The translations under genes were made by a program, and so were the position numbers. The notes below the pieces were generated by a model. It searched no databases and had not been told where the DNA came from. It saw only the letters and a list, made by a program, of their open reading frames with translations. This document shows positions 53,759-64,000 of a stretch of DNA of 64,000 bases, one piece after another (the first letter of the stretch is position 1; every line of letters begins with the position of its first letter). The DNA is from Amorphophallus konjac (taxonomy: Eukaryota > Streptophyta > Magnoliopsida > Alismatales > Araceae): contig CM040128.1 of NCBI GenBank assembly GCA_022559845.1, positions 177,188,413-177,252,412 on the forward strand, read 5' to 3'.

Positions 53759-53763
53759 GTGTC

Positions 53764-54525
53764 GTACCCATGGTGGAGGCCAGCTTTGCTACGCCTGCGG
53801 CAACAACCACTGAGGGTGTCAGGCCCTCCACTTCAACAACTGGCCGAGTTCGCTCGGCCAAAAAGCCCACTGTCGGGGGTGTCAGGCCCTCTACTGCATC
53901 GATCGGTCGAGTCCGCCCAGTCAAGAAGATAATCATCGGGGGTGTCAGGCCCGTGACCCCAGCAGCTGGCCGGGTCAGCCCGGTCAACAAGACCACCGTT
54001 ACAGGTGTCAGGCCCTCAGCTTCAACCGTGGGTCGGATTTGCCCAGCTATCTCTTCGCGAACCAGGGGTGTCAGGCCCTTTTCCCTAACAACTGGACGAG
54101 TTCACCAGGCTGCCATGATGATGGCCGAAGGTGTCAGGTCTTCTGCCCCAACAAATGGTCGAGTCTTCTCAGTCAATCAAGTTACTACTGGCGTCACTCC
54201 TGCTCAACGGCGGAAGCACCGATGCCGTAATGGCGCTAATTCTACTGTGGCAACCCTCAGAGGTACTGCTCCTGTTCAACGGTGGCAGCGTCGCCACCAC
54301 AACTATGTCGTGCCTACGACGGGCATCACCAAGGTCACCCCTGCTCAACGGGGGCAACGCCGTAGCCGCCAGGGCACAAAGCCAACGGTAGCTACATCCC
54401 GCTCCGAAAAGACTATAATCGTTGGGGACCTCCGCATTCGGCTCGATGGAGGCAAGCCAATTTTGCCTCGGGATCGACACATCCCGACCATCTCTACCTC
54501 CCACCGCTTCAAGCTCCTCCGGTAA
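53764..54525 (+). pseudogene. Repeat-rich frame continued from 43757-43879
   Basis: It continues the interrupted frame in phase. It consists mainly of a repeat of about 22 residues: GVRPSTSTTGRVRSAKKPTV, then GVRPSTASIGRVRPVKK, GVRPVTPAAGRVSPVNK and so on, about seven copies, followed by three TPAQRRKHR-type units and a tail with IIVGDLRIRLDGGK. It is very basic. No known domain is seen. The repeat is also visible in the DNA as 'ggtgtcaggccc' every 60-66 bp. It could be a nucleic-acid-binding protein by charge, but that is a guess. Confidence 0.55.
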
Positions 54526-54939
54526 CTTCGAGATGATGGAGCGAAATTGAAGAAGCCCGCTATATCGGCGGCAAACCAGGGTCCCATACAGTGACCCAAG
54601 CCACGAGCTCCCCAGTCAAGGACAGGGGGCAATCCAGTTGAGGAGCGCCAGCTCCAACTGAAGAAAATTTGGGTCACCAAGGAGGAGGCCCGAATAATCA
54701 AACGGGCAAGGGCAGAAGGGCCCTTCCACATGTCAAATCTATGACAAATGAGGAGCCCGACAAGCATTGAAACATCGGCATCCCCGAGGCCTACAATTCA
54801 GCCCCCACTTGGGCTGAAGCACCGAGGAGCCGGTAGGAAAGTAAGGCCGACCTCTCCGTGGGCTAGTTCAACGAACATGGATGAGGATTGCTCTACCCAA
54901 GCTTCCATGTCCCAGGTATTTTTTTTTGACATAATACGG

Positions 54940-56520
54940 ATGCCACCCAAGCCGAATAGGCAACCACCCAGGAAGAAGTGGGTGGTTCAGGTGACCGATG
55001 ACTCCGTTAAAGTGCTCACCTGCTACACCACCTCCGCCGATAAGTAACCGGAGGACACTTCGGGGGAACTGAACCATCCTCTTCAATATTTGAAGAGGTC
55101 AAGGCCAGTGTCCCAGATCTTAGTGCAGATGCAACAGAGGCCGGCTGCCGAGACATCTCAGCCCAAACCGACACAACAGGAAGAGCACCAAGAAGACATC
55201 CATAGTGTCGATGAGGATAGTAACCCTGTGCATGATGAAGATCTTGGGAAAGAGGCACAGACTCCCACGTTGGAAGAGCTCCGATGTGAAAATCAAGAAT
55301 TGAAGAGCCTCTTGCAATCGCTTTTGCACGATAAGGAGGTTCATGTTCTGCGTCAAGCGGCACACATTGGGATGGAACAGCAGCCTTCTCCCGTTCCTAT
55401 CCCGATCCCGGCCAATGCCTCCGTCACCACAGCAAAATTACCATTGGTGGTGGAATTTGAAGTTTCGCAGCATGAAGCCAATGTGCGGTCATCTTCCACT
55501 CCTTCTAAAGAAAGCCTTATGGCGTAAAGATAGATGATTGAGCAGATCGTGTAAGCAAAGTTTTCTCAGCACGATGAGGGTGTGGCCACGATCGATTTGT
55601 ACAGTGTGCCCTATCCCCTTCACCATCAATTCAAGAAACTTCCACCAGATTGCCCTAAGGCCCCGAAGCTTCAGAAGTTCAATGGGCAGGGCTCCCCACA
55701 TGAACACCTGGCCTATTACATGATGGCCATGGGTGAATTGGCGCTGAAAGTGGCATATCTGCTATGATACTTTGCCACGTCCCTAACTAGCACTGCCTTC
55801 CAGTGGTATTCCAGGCTACAGCCCAATTCGGTGCCTGATTGGGCTGATATGCAAAAGAAGTTCGTCGACCTCTTCCAGACAGCCGAACATAAAGTTTCCC
55901 TAGCGGAGCTCTGCACCCTCAAGCAAAAGAAGGGTGAGACCACACTGGACTTCATCAAGTGGTGGAGGGACGTCAGCATGCACTGCGATAATCCTCCGAT
56001 GCCTGAAGATGCAATTACCATCAACCGTAGGGGTCTCTCGACAGAAGTTAGCGAGAAGCTTCTAGGTTTAAATATCAGAAGCTTTGACCAGCTAAATACA
56101 GTGGTCTTGGAGATTGAAATGTTCTTTGCTGATCACCCGACACAAGCTTCGGCAAAAGGTAAATCCTCCAAAGATCACCTGGCTAGCGGCAAGGAGGTAA
56201 ATGATGTAGACTTGTCCCCGATGAATGGAGATAAGGGGGAAGGAAAATCCAAAGGCAATGGCAAAAAGGCCGATGCCAAGGTCTGTGCCTCTATCTTAGA
56301 AGAGTGCATGAAGATACCTTATTCCTTCAGGAAAGAGCATACCAAAATGCTCTTTGATTTATGCATGAAGGACAAGCTCATCACCCTATCTGATCCGCGA
56401 AAGCTCTAGAGGTGGATAAAAAAGATGATCCTACCTATTGTGTGTACCATTGAAGGTTAGGTCACACCGTCGGGGACTACTATGTTTTCAAAAACATAGC
56501 AGAAGAGCTCAATTAAAAGG
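54940..56520 (+). pseudogene. Gag of element D (decayed Ty3/gypsy)
   Basis: One frame from the ATG at 54940 (MPPKPNRQPPRKKW) to about 56520, with stops at 55045, 55525, about 55530-55560, 55765 and 56407. It contains a short leucine-rich coil (LEELRCENQELKSLLQSLL), the gag core (KLQKFNGQGSPHEHLAYYMM.. WADMQKKFVDLFQTAEHKVS.. DFIKWWRDVSMHCD) and, after a shift, a CHHC knuckle YCVYHRRLGHTVGDYY whose last Cys is Tyr. This gag type is that of Tat/Ogre-like elements and differs from B. Confidence 0.82.
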
Positions 56521-59000
56521 GCTTGGTAAATATGATGGGCCATGTGGTCGACCCACCACAGCCTCATGCTTGGAGTCGATCGAACTAGTCGGCTAATGTG
56601 GTCTACTTGGTGGCAACGGCTTCGAGCTCCAATGCCTCCGAGGCTGGGCCTTCAAATCAGCAGCCCAACATCGACTGCAAAGCCACTCCTCCTTCACTCC
56701 TAGAATGTCTGGCACTGTGAAGAAATATTCGAAAGATCCGATGGGAAATTCGGCAATTGCAACTAGAGCAGAGGCGCCTGCTGCAGATCTTGGAGAGCTT
56801 TGATGAGCAGTTGGCCACTTTAACCTTTGGCCCATTTTCTAGGGGGTTAGCTTTGGCCCACATACGGGAGGATGGTGTACCGCCTACTGGCCGGGCTCCG
56901 CTCAGGGGTTGGATCTCCGAGGACTCCTCAGATTCATCTGAAGGCGATGTGGATTCATCAGAATGCGAAGAGCATTCACCTGAAGGCGAGTAGCTAGAGA
57001 AGTTATACTAAACATCATCTTCACGTGCCAGCGAGTAGGACTGATCAGCCCATCACCCACTGAGCAGGCACCAGGTGCCGTATTTCATCATGGCTATTGC
57101 TCATACCATGAGGTGATCGGCCACATCATCCATGACTGTTAGCCGTTCAAGGACCTCGCCGAGGATTTAATATGGCGAGGGAAGGTCAATATGGGTGAAT
57201 TCCTAGTCGACCCACCACAGCCACCTGTGCAAGAGAATTTTCATTTCTTTGTCAATGTCATACATGCTTCAGCCGCTTTCCAGCTCCCGGAGCCACAGGA
57301 GGAGGGAGTCAGTTCCTAGGGGGTCAGTTCCCAGCCACCTAAATCCACAATGTGGTACCTAGGGTGGCGACCCTCTCATCAGTGTCCTTTCCCTAAGGAG
57401 GACACTGAGAAGTTCTTTGACAAGCTTCTGGAAGACAGTCGGGTGATGACGCATGATCCGCCGTCCTACTATAATGAGATGGCCAGAGTCATCCCCGCTA
57501 ATGCAAATATCATGCTAGGGTGTCTCACCCCACCCAGGAATGCCCAGAGGTCCAAGATTGCACTGATGTTCTCATCCAAAAAGGGGAAATTGATGCGCAG
57601 GGGAACTGTATGATGAGGCGGCGTCTTAAAGAGGCCACTAAGAAGATTCTCCAGCAAGCTCAACAGGAGCAGACTAAGCTACGTGGGACCAAACCCTCCT
57701 CTCAACAAGTCCAACCGGACAAGTCTACGGGCAGCGCTAATCCTCAGTCAAACCCCAAAGGCAAGGCCATGTGCGAGGGGCCTAAGGCCTAGAGCCCAAA
57801 ACCCCAAGCAGGGGAAGAAGATTCCAAATCCCTCTCCAGGCAAAGTCAACCAGGCATCGTCATAAGGGGAAACCCTCCACCAGATAATAAAGGCAAAGCC
57901 AAGGTGAGGGAGTCTCAAGCCAAAGCTCCTGTCGAGCCAACAAGGTCGTCAATTGTAGAAAGACCTAAACAGCTCAAACAAGCAAAGCCGCTTGTCAAAA
58001 CAAAATCGGTGGAGTTGCGAAGCCCTCAAGGGCCCCACTATGGACTGGCAGAGTTCTAGGAGCTGCCGCCCAAGATAATTGCTCAGGTGATCAATGCCAC
58101 CTTCCAGGTGCAACCGGAGGAGGCCGACTGGACCAAGGTCACCGCTAGAAAAAGTCGCAGAACCAAGGCTCCTAAGGAGCCAGCCCAAGGCAGAAAGTAA
58201 AATTCTGGGGGCAACCCAGTCCCACTTCCAAAATCAAGTCCACTTTCTTCTCAAGAGGTGGCACGCCAAAAGAAGCAAGAGAAGAATCACAGAAAAAATC
58301 TGAAGAGGAGGTTGAGGAAGCAAGCTGAGCAAGTAGCAGCTATGGAGACCCCTAAGGAGTCGACTTCCCTGCAAAGACTACAAAAGCTCATAGATGAGCC
58401 AGCGGAGTACACTCCTCCACGTCCCACCAGGGTTGTCACTCTAGACAAATACATTACCTGGGACAAGGTTGGGCATAAAGCCCGACTTCTTCAATGGATC
58501 TGAGATATGGCTCACTATCTTGAAGAGGGTGAGGAGTTCCCAATCCCGGAGGAGCTCTCCTTATTCTAAAAAGATGAGGAGCTCACTGTGGAGATGCTCG
58601 AGGAAATGCTGCAAGAGCTCTCCTGCAATATGGTGGCGATCCCACTGCCCGACAACATTAACTCCCCTTCGGCTGATAACACTGGGGGCAAAACTCCCAT
58701 GGCGACATATCATCATCGTCCGGCAAAAAATGGCTGGGGACGTGGCCGAGGATGAGGACGTGGATGTGAAGGTCCCCTAACTCTTGACCGAGTCATAATA
58801 TTCAGAGGGGAGAAGCCGGGTCCTATCCTAGAAACCCAAGTTCGGGGAATCCCTTTTATCCTTAGCCCCTCAGAGGGTTCAGGCTCCATCTCAGCAGCTA
58901 ACTCGGGTGGCATCCCTTTTATAAATGCCTCTTATGATGAAGAAGAGGAGCCAGCCAAGTTGCCAGTGCGTGAGAAGGCGTCAGAGCAGGCCGGCCCCGT
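56521..59000 (+). pseudogene. Gag tail and linker of element D
   Basis: Broken reading with frequent stops. Recognisable points are a second knuckle near 57095 (YCSYHEVIGHIIHDC), the segment WRPSHQCPFPKEDTEKFF and RVIPANANIMLGC at 57360-57520, and lysine-rich linker up to 58500 (VTLDKYITWDKVGHKARLLQ). The remainder is low-complexity Pro/Lys/Glu. No protease or RT is in this part. Confidence 0.6.
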
Positions 59001-59761
59001 CAACAGGATCGAGCCCACAAGCCCAGTAGGTCCTTCTAATGAAGACCAACATGATGACCCTTTGCCACCTCCGGACGAGTCTCTGGCACCGCTGTTCCAA
59101 GAAAATGCGGAGCGTCAGGATGGGGAGGAGCGCCCTTCTAAACGGGAGAAGCCTCGCCAGGCACCAAAGATTGGCAAAAATCATCCCACCATTTGACAAG
59201 ACATGTGCTCGGGCGGGCCGCAAAATCATTCATCACATGAAGCGGTTTCCAACAAATGTCACTATTGGAAAAGCCATCGCTTGGAGCAAAGATCTGAGGG
59301 AAGCTATTGTCAAGATACTTCAAGACGCGGAGGCCTATGAAGCCCGTGTTGTAGAATTGCAAGCCCAAACATATGGGGCATTTGCAGCCAACATCTCCTT
59401 CACGGAGAAAGACATGTTACTATCCTCGTCGTGCCATAATCACCCCTTATATATGCAAGGGAAGATCAACGAACATGATGTGAATCACATTTTGGTCGAC
59501 GCTGGAGCAACCATTATGCCTTTGAAGACCTTCAAGTCTTTATAGTTGGCACCTTACTTGCAAAAGGTGAGCGCGGTCAAAATTTTGGGATTCAATCAGG
59601 ATTCTGAGGAGGCGCTCGGTCGGGTTGAAGTCAAGCTAGCCTTGGGTGACTTTGTCACCCAAGTGACATCTTACATCATCAACACTGACACATCTTATAA
59701 GGTGTTGCTTAGGAGGCCTTGGCTCCATGAAAATTGGGTCGTCCCATCAACTCTGCACTAG
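59000..59761 (+). pseudogene. Aspartic protease of element D
   Basis: ILVDAGATIMPLKTFKSL near 59490 is a retropepsin active site with Asp-Ala-Gly. Two residues are missing after ATI compared with the usual pattern, probably a 6-base loss. It is preceded by NHPLYMQGKINEHDVN and followed by VKILGFNQDSEEALGRVEVK and VLLRRPWLHENWVVPSTLH, all typical of Tat/Ogre proteases. There are TAG codons at about 59543 and 59759. Confidence 0.85.
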
Positions 59762-60190
59762 TGAATTAAGCATGCCAAAGGAGGGGAGCAACACACGGTC
59801 TTCATGAATCAGGCTCCATTCTACCCAAATGAGTGTCACCCGGTAGATGCTTCCCTATATTTTAGGGAGCCCACTTTAGCGATCCCCGAGCCTGTAAAAG
59901 ACATGGGGAAGAAAAAAGTGAACTCTGAAGCTGAGGAAGGGTACTTGTTCATTGTTAATCAAGACATCGTAAAACTGCATAGGCTAAGCCTCTAGGCCGC
60001 CTCCAAGCCGACTTAGTCGGAAAGGTGAAGTGTTGACTTTGAAGCCAACCTCATCTGTCGGGTCATTGACCAAAGCATCTTCTTATCGCCCAAGTGCCTT
60101 CAACTCTCGTCCCAACAGGAAGAGTATGAGGAAAACCATCCTGTAATTGTGGCTACACCCCTACTCCATTGTCAGTTTGATGATGATGAG
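59762..60190 (+). pseudogene. Protease-RT linker of element D; RT absent
   Basis: HAKGGEQHTVFMNQAPFYPN..LYFREPTLAI, then DFEANLICRVIDQSIFLSPK, match remnant F (7440-7842, minus). The reading ends with DDDEGLPPLVR. No RT, RNase H or integrase follows. The next recognisable thing is an antisense frame 13 bases on, so pol has been deleted. Confidence 0.78.
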
Positions 60191-60202
60191 GGACTACCTC
60201 CG

Positions 60203-60748
60203 CTAGTCAGGTAGTGCATGACAGATCCCTACCCTATCCAGCACCGACCAGTAAACAGTCAAGACGCCCCAGAGCCACTCTGTCGCGCCACGATGATAGC
60301 CATGAGATAGGAGAACTGACCACTTCTTGTACCAGTTGGGGGTCTTCAATGCTATAACCCTCTCGATCATGCAGTCATGAGTGTACTCCTCCTGTGCAAA
60401 ATTGGCCCTGGAGGGCATCAAGAAAAGGCCATCCACGGTCTGATCCACGGTCCTAGGCTGCCCATGCATGTGCCAGACTGCTGGAGCTAGCGGGGCAACC
60501 CGAACCGTGAGACTCTTGTGTCGTTGAAAAAAGTCCATACTCTACCGATCTGGGTACTGACTCTGGCGAGTGAAACCCTTTGGAATGCTCGGATATGCCA
60601 GGGAACATAGTCCCTCCATGCTGTCTTTCCCTGCTAATATGGCCCGCTCAATGTGGCGCCTCTCCTCGGGCAACGAGGGGTCGTCATCCCTTATGCCGAT
60701 CGGTGCAAAGCTCTGAAGGAAGCAGTAGAGGTAACGGTAGCTCACCAC
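60203..60748 (-). pseudogene. Antisense frame of unknown function
   Basis: Two pieces in one frame, 60748-60542 (MVSYRYLYCFLQSFAPIGIR) and 60538-60203 (MDFFQRHKSLTVRVAPLAPA), separated by a single TAG. The joined length would be about 180 residues, with many aromatic residues (ATEWLWGVLTVYWSVLDRVG). I do not recognise the family. Its place, after a Tat-type element and on the opposite strand, is where such elements keep extra antisense genes, so it may be one. Confidence 0.45.
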
Positions 60749-60779
60749 TATAGAAACGGGTGATCAGAACTCACCCAGG

Positions 60780-61530
60780 GGGGGCTTTAAAAGGGGTGAC
60801 TATACCACCCATTTCAGCACTGCTCCAGGCCCATGACCTCCCTGGGGTGAGACCCTACAGCAGGGACAACAGCCCATAACCTCACCCCTCCAGCAGTCCA
60901 ACGGGGGTGGTGAAGACTCGCCAGCAGCCAAGACCTCCCCACTGCAGCTGAGACCTGCCCGTGGTGAAGGCCTAGACCTCCTCACGGTGTAGCAAGAGCA
61001 GTTGAGAAGTCAAGTAGTAGCAGCATCTCTCTGGGGTGGGCAGCAGCCATATACCTGCCTGGAGTGGCCTCCAATAGTAGCAGACACGTACCTGCCTGGA
61101 GTGGCCTCCAGTAGCAGCAGACAAGCCCACCTACCTGATGCGGAATAGTAATGGGGTGATGCATTTGTCCGGGCCTACACCTGTCCGGGGTGTAATAGCA
61201 GTGAGGTAGACTGTGTTGCACCTGTCTGGGGTGGAACAGCAGCGAGGCAGTCAACTCCCCGGGTGAGCCTCTCCCAGTAGGGTCAAGCCTGCAAGGGGCG
61301 AACCTCTGTCTTGGGTGGAATAGCAGCGTGGCAGACAACTCCCCGGGTGAGCCTCTCCTAACGGGGTCAAGCCTGCCAGGGGTGAACCACTCCCAGCGGG
61401 GTTAAATCTACCTGGGGTGAGGTAGGCATGAAAGATGAAAGACCTCCCTAGGGTATGGTCACCACATTCTTCTCCCCCTTGGGGGTTCCGACCACCTCCC
61501 TGGCCCATGGTGAGCATAAGACAATTGTCA
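60780..61530. repeat. Degenerate short tandem repeats
   Basis: A field of related 20-30 bp units: 'acctgcctggagtggcctcca' twice near 61050-61110, 'acctgtc(t/c)ggggtg(g/t)aa(t/c)agcag' three or more times, and 'caactccccgggtgagcctctcc' twice (61252, 61339) followed by 'gggtcaagcctgc'. CTGGAGTGGCCTCCAG is an inverted repeat. No gene is supported; open frames on the minus strand follow the repeat. Confidence 0.7.
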
Positions 61531-61739
61531 CCTCCCCCTTTGTTTGATTTTTCCTTGACTTAGGTTGACAGAAAAAGAGAAAAAAGGCACAGAGAGGGGC
61601 CAAAAAGATTGCTCGGGGGTCAGGTGACCCCTCTGGCTCCTTTTGGGGATGCGACCGGCTTGAGAGGGGGTCGCGACCACCCTGTTGTTTTCACCCGTTT
61701 TTAACCCGCAAGTTGCGTCATTTCTCTTATTCATCATTT

Positions 61740-64000
61740 TTGATGTCCCCGATTAACCATTTCTTTGGAGCCTTCCTTGGATAGATTTCGAGTCTATTTC
61801 ATTGTTCCCTAGCCTTTGGACTTCGGAGATCATGATTTCGTAGAGCCCTGGGGCTTATTTTATCAACTTCCTGCTTTCCAAGTCGACTTGCGGCCCATTT
61901 AGGTCAACTTATATCAAGCATTCGGCACCTTTCGCTACACAGTCCTGAATGCGATGCTTTTTCATCCCCTTATGTTCCTCTATTCATTAGGTGCCCTTTA
62001 CAAAAGTTGTTCTTTTTTAAAATCCTTAGATTTTCTCCTTACACGCCATTAGCCAGTTCTCCACCGATTTCAAGTTATTTGAATTTTTCCTGCACGCTAC
62101 GCTATTCACCCGTGAACCCAGTGTTTTTCTCTGTTCTCACCCTATTTTCTCCCTCTTCTGCTCGTCTTCTAATCTTTCTCCCTTCAATAAATTTGTTCAC
62201 TTTTTTGTTATCTACAATTTCTTCTTCTACGTCTTTCGCTATTTCTACACCATTTTTGAGATATTATCTAATTTTCAAAATCGACCACGTTCTACCCAAA
62301 ACAAATGGTCTTCCATCAGCCTAGCAGTCCTGGGAAGACCGCTAGGTGATGGTGACAGCTTCTCAAGACCGCTACCCCCCAAACAGTGTCCATTTTACCC
62401 CGTTTCACCCACTGAAGCCTTGTGGTCCTCCCTAGACCATTTGGTGGTACCCTAGCGGTCCTCCCATGACCGTTTGACTCCCTAGAGGTCCTACGGTAGA
62501 CCGTTTGCCAGACAGAGAGTCCAAAACTTCCTGAACTCCGATTTCTTCCCCCGTGGACTCCTTGGAGACCTTATTCGATCCATTCTCCCCGAGATAATCC
62601 TCTTTGATCGATTCTAATCACTCTTGGGGTCTTTGTCCCACTATTTTCTCCATATTTCATCAATCTAGTACTCCTATTTCGAAGAATTATCTCTTAAATA
62701 TGAGGGAAGGCTTTCTGGATTCCTGTAACTCCATTTAAACCTGCCCAGTTCGCTGTATGCAATGGGGGGCTCTTTCTCAGTTTGAGGCGAAGCCATGCTG
62801 CACCGTCTACTCACATCTTCGACCCTGGCCTGAAGAGGGAAGAATTGCTTTAAATTTCTACACTCAAAGGCTATCTAACTCTCTTTCTACTCTTAGTTAT
62901 TCTCTTCCCAATTTCACAAATCATCACAAATCACTATTTTCTACACCTATCTTGTGCTGCGTGATTTTTCTCTCTCTTTGTCTTATTCTCATCACAATAC
63001 ACACACCTATCTTTTGCACTCTTCCACAGGGGTTAAAAACCTCCCCTCGGTGCGTTCTCCCTTAATTTCTAACCCTATTTTATCACTACGGGATTGATGC
63101 TACACTTCATGGATCTAATGGGTTTTTCTCTTGTATTTTTGCTTTGTTTCGCAGGAGAGCATGAATAGAATGTGAGGCCCTCTTTCTCTAGCTGACTGGA
63201 AGGAGAGGAGGTCTGATTCCATAAGTTCCCCGCACCCCATTCCTCAAGCGTGATCAAGTCTTCATCCTTTTCCAAGGTACACGTCACCGTTCCTCTCCTT
63301 TCTCACATCCTTTGGCGTTGTTAACCCTTGGTGGCGATCACGGTGAGTATGTTCATCTTCATCGCCCCCTTTGTTCTTTCTTTCATGTCTTTCATGATTC
63401 ACATATGTTATTAGCATAGTTTGGGGGCGGGGTAGAGAGAGAACAAAACATATACAACTCTATTTTTTGGTGATCACGGTGGGACACATAGTGTCCATCA
63501 CGTTATTCATGCTCTCTTGCAAGTTTGGTGTGTTCATATGCATGTTTAGATAGAGTTTTATCCATTTTCCTACTGTTCTGGGTGTTTTCGGTTATGTCAG
63601 GGGGTTGCAGTCTTCTCCAGGACTGCTAGACGTGCCTAGCGGTCATCACTAGACCTCCAGGACCTTTCTGCTGGCCTTGCATTCTACCACTAGACCGATG
63701 TTAAAAATGATCATCTGGTAGACCACTTTTTTGATTCTAGCAGGTCTACGCACAGTCTCATGGGGGTGTCCTTCTTGGGTGATTTAGTTGACCTCCCGGG
63801 GTTGGATCGCTCCGTTCTTGGGCCCATTTTGTAGCCTTTTGTAGTGTCTTTCCACCCATATATCATTTGCATTATTTCGGTCATGTTTGCATAGTTTAAT
63901 TGTGTCTTCATTTTTAAGTTTTCTGCATAAAGTCTGCAGGCAGGTTCAGGGATAGATTCACAGGTATGTCTTTGGTTAATGATTTGATTGGATTCCTGAG
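61740..64000 (+). other. LTR-like non-coding region with primer-binding-like sites
   Basis: Pyrimidine-rich, with no protein recognised. At 63335-63350 'ttggtggcgatcacggtgag' and at 63467-63487 'ttggtgatcacggtgggac' resemble the primer sites of A and B. Between 62320 and 62520, and again 63600-63760, short inverted units such as 'agcggtc..gaccg' and 'gaccgctag' recur. It could be the LTR and leader of a further Tat-type element running off the right edge, but I cannot find an LTR start or a second copy. Confidence 0.35.

Noticed and set aside
60982..61517. Minus-strand frames in the short-repeat field
   Set aside because: They follow the degenerate tandem repeat and share no similarity with proteins I know.

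Overview
The window is plant nuclear DNA (the element lineages are those of seed plants; species cannot be told) made almost entirely of LTR retrotransposons nested in one another. I found no host gene, tRNA, rRNA or CRISPR array.

Layout, left to right. 1-6877: the 5' part of a minus-strand Ty1/copia element of Sirevirus (SIRE/Maximus) type, with its 5' LTR at 5142-6877 and a decayed gag-PR-IN-RT-RH. 6883-7994 plus about 43434-43480: a minus-strand Ty3/gypsy pol remnant (F) split by the next element. 7995-43428: one very large plus-strand Ty3/gypsy element of the Tat lineage (B), bounded by the target duplication AGTTG. It carries gag, protease, G-patch, RT, two RNase H domains and integrase, and after pol a row of antisense, intron-containing genes encoding plant-mobile-domain (PMD/DUF7745-like) and coiled-coil proteins. 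9494-20225: a related element (A) on the minus strand, lying inside the 5' LTR of B and flanked by GCGAT. It has gag-like and proline-rich reading frames but no pol, so it is probably non-autonomous. 43880-53758: a plus-strand chromovirus-type gypsy element (C), flanked by GTGTC, with gag-PR, RT-RH, integrase and a chromodomain-like tail. 43757-43879 plus 53759-60190: an older, decayed plus-strand gypsy element (D) that C interrupted. 60203-64000: an antisense frame of unknown function, a degenerate repeat field, and a poorly defined stretch with primer-binding-site-like sequences.

The LTR pairs of A, B and C differ by only about 1-3 percent by eye, so these insertions are recent. The order is D and F first, then B into F and C into D, then A into B. 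Many breaks are CAA/CAG/TGG-to-stop changes, as expected from deamination of methylated cytosine in silenced repeats.

The most interesting signal is regulatory. The LTRs of B carry eight near-perfect 30-bp palindromes (core GGCGTCCAGG..CCTGGACGCC) that end 13 bp before the TATA box. Palindromes of the same kind stand just upstream of the TATA boxes of antisense genes inside the same element, and again in their first introns. Element A, the Sirevirus LTR and the right edge of the window carry arrays of other CpG-rich inverted repeats. This suggests an element-encoded regulatory circuit in which the sense LTR promoter and the antisense PMD genes share one palindromic code.
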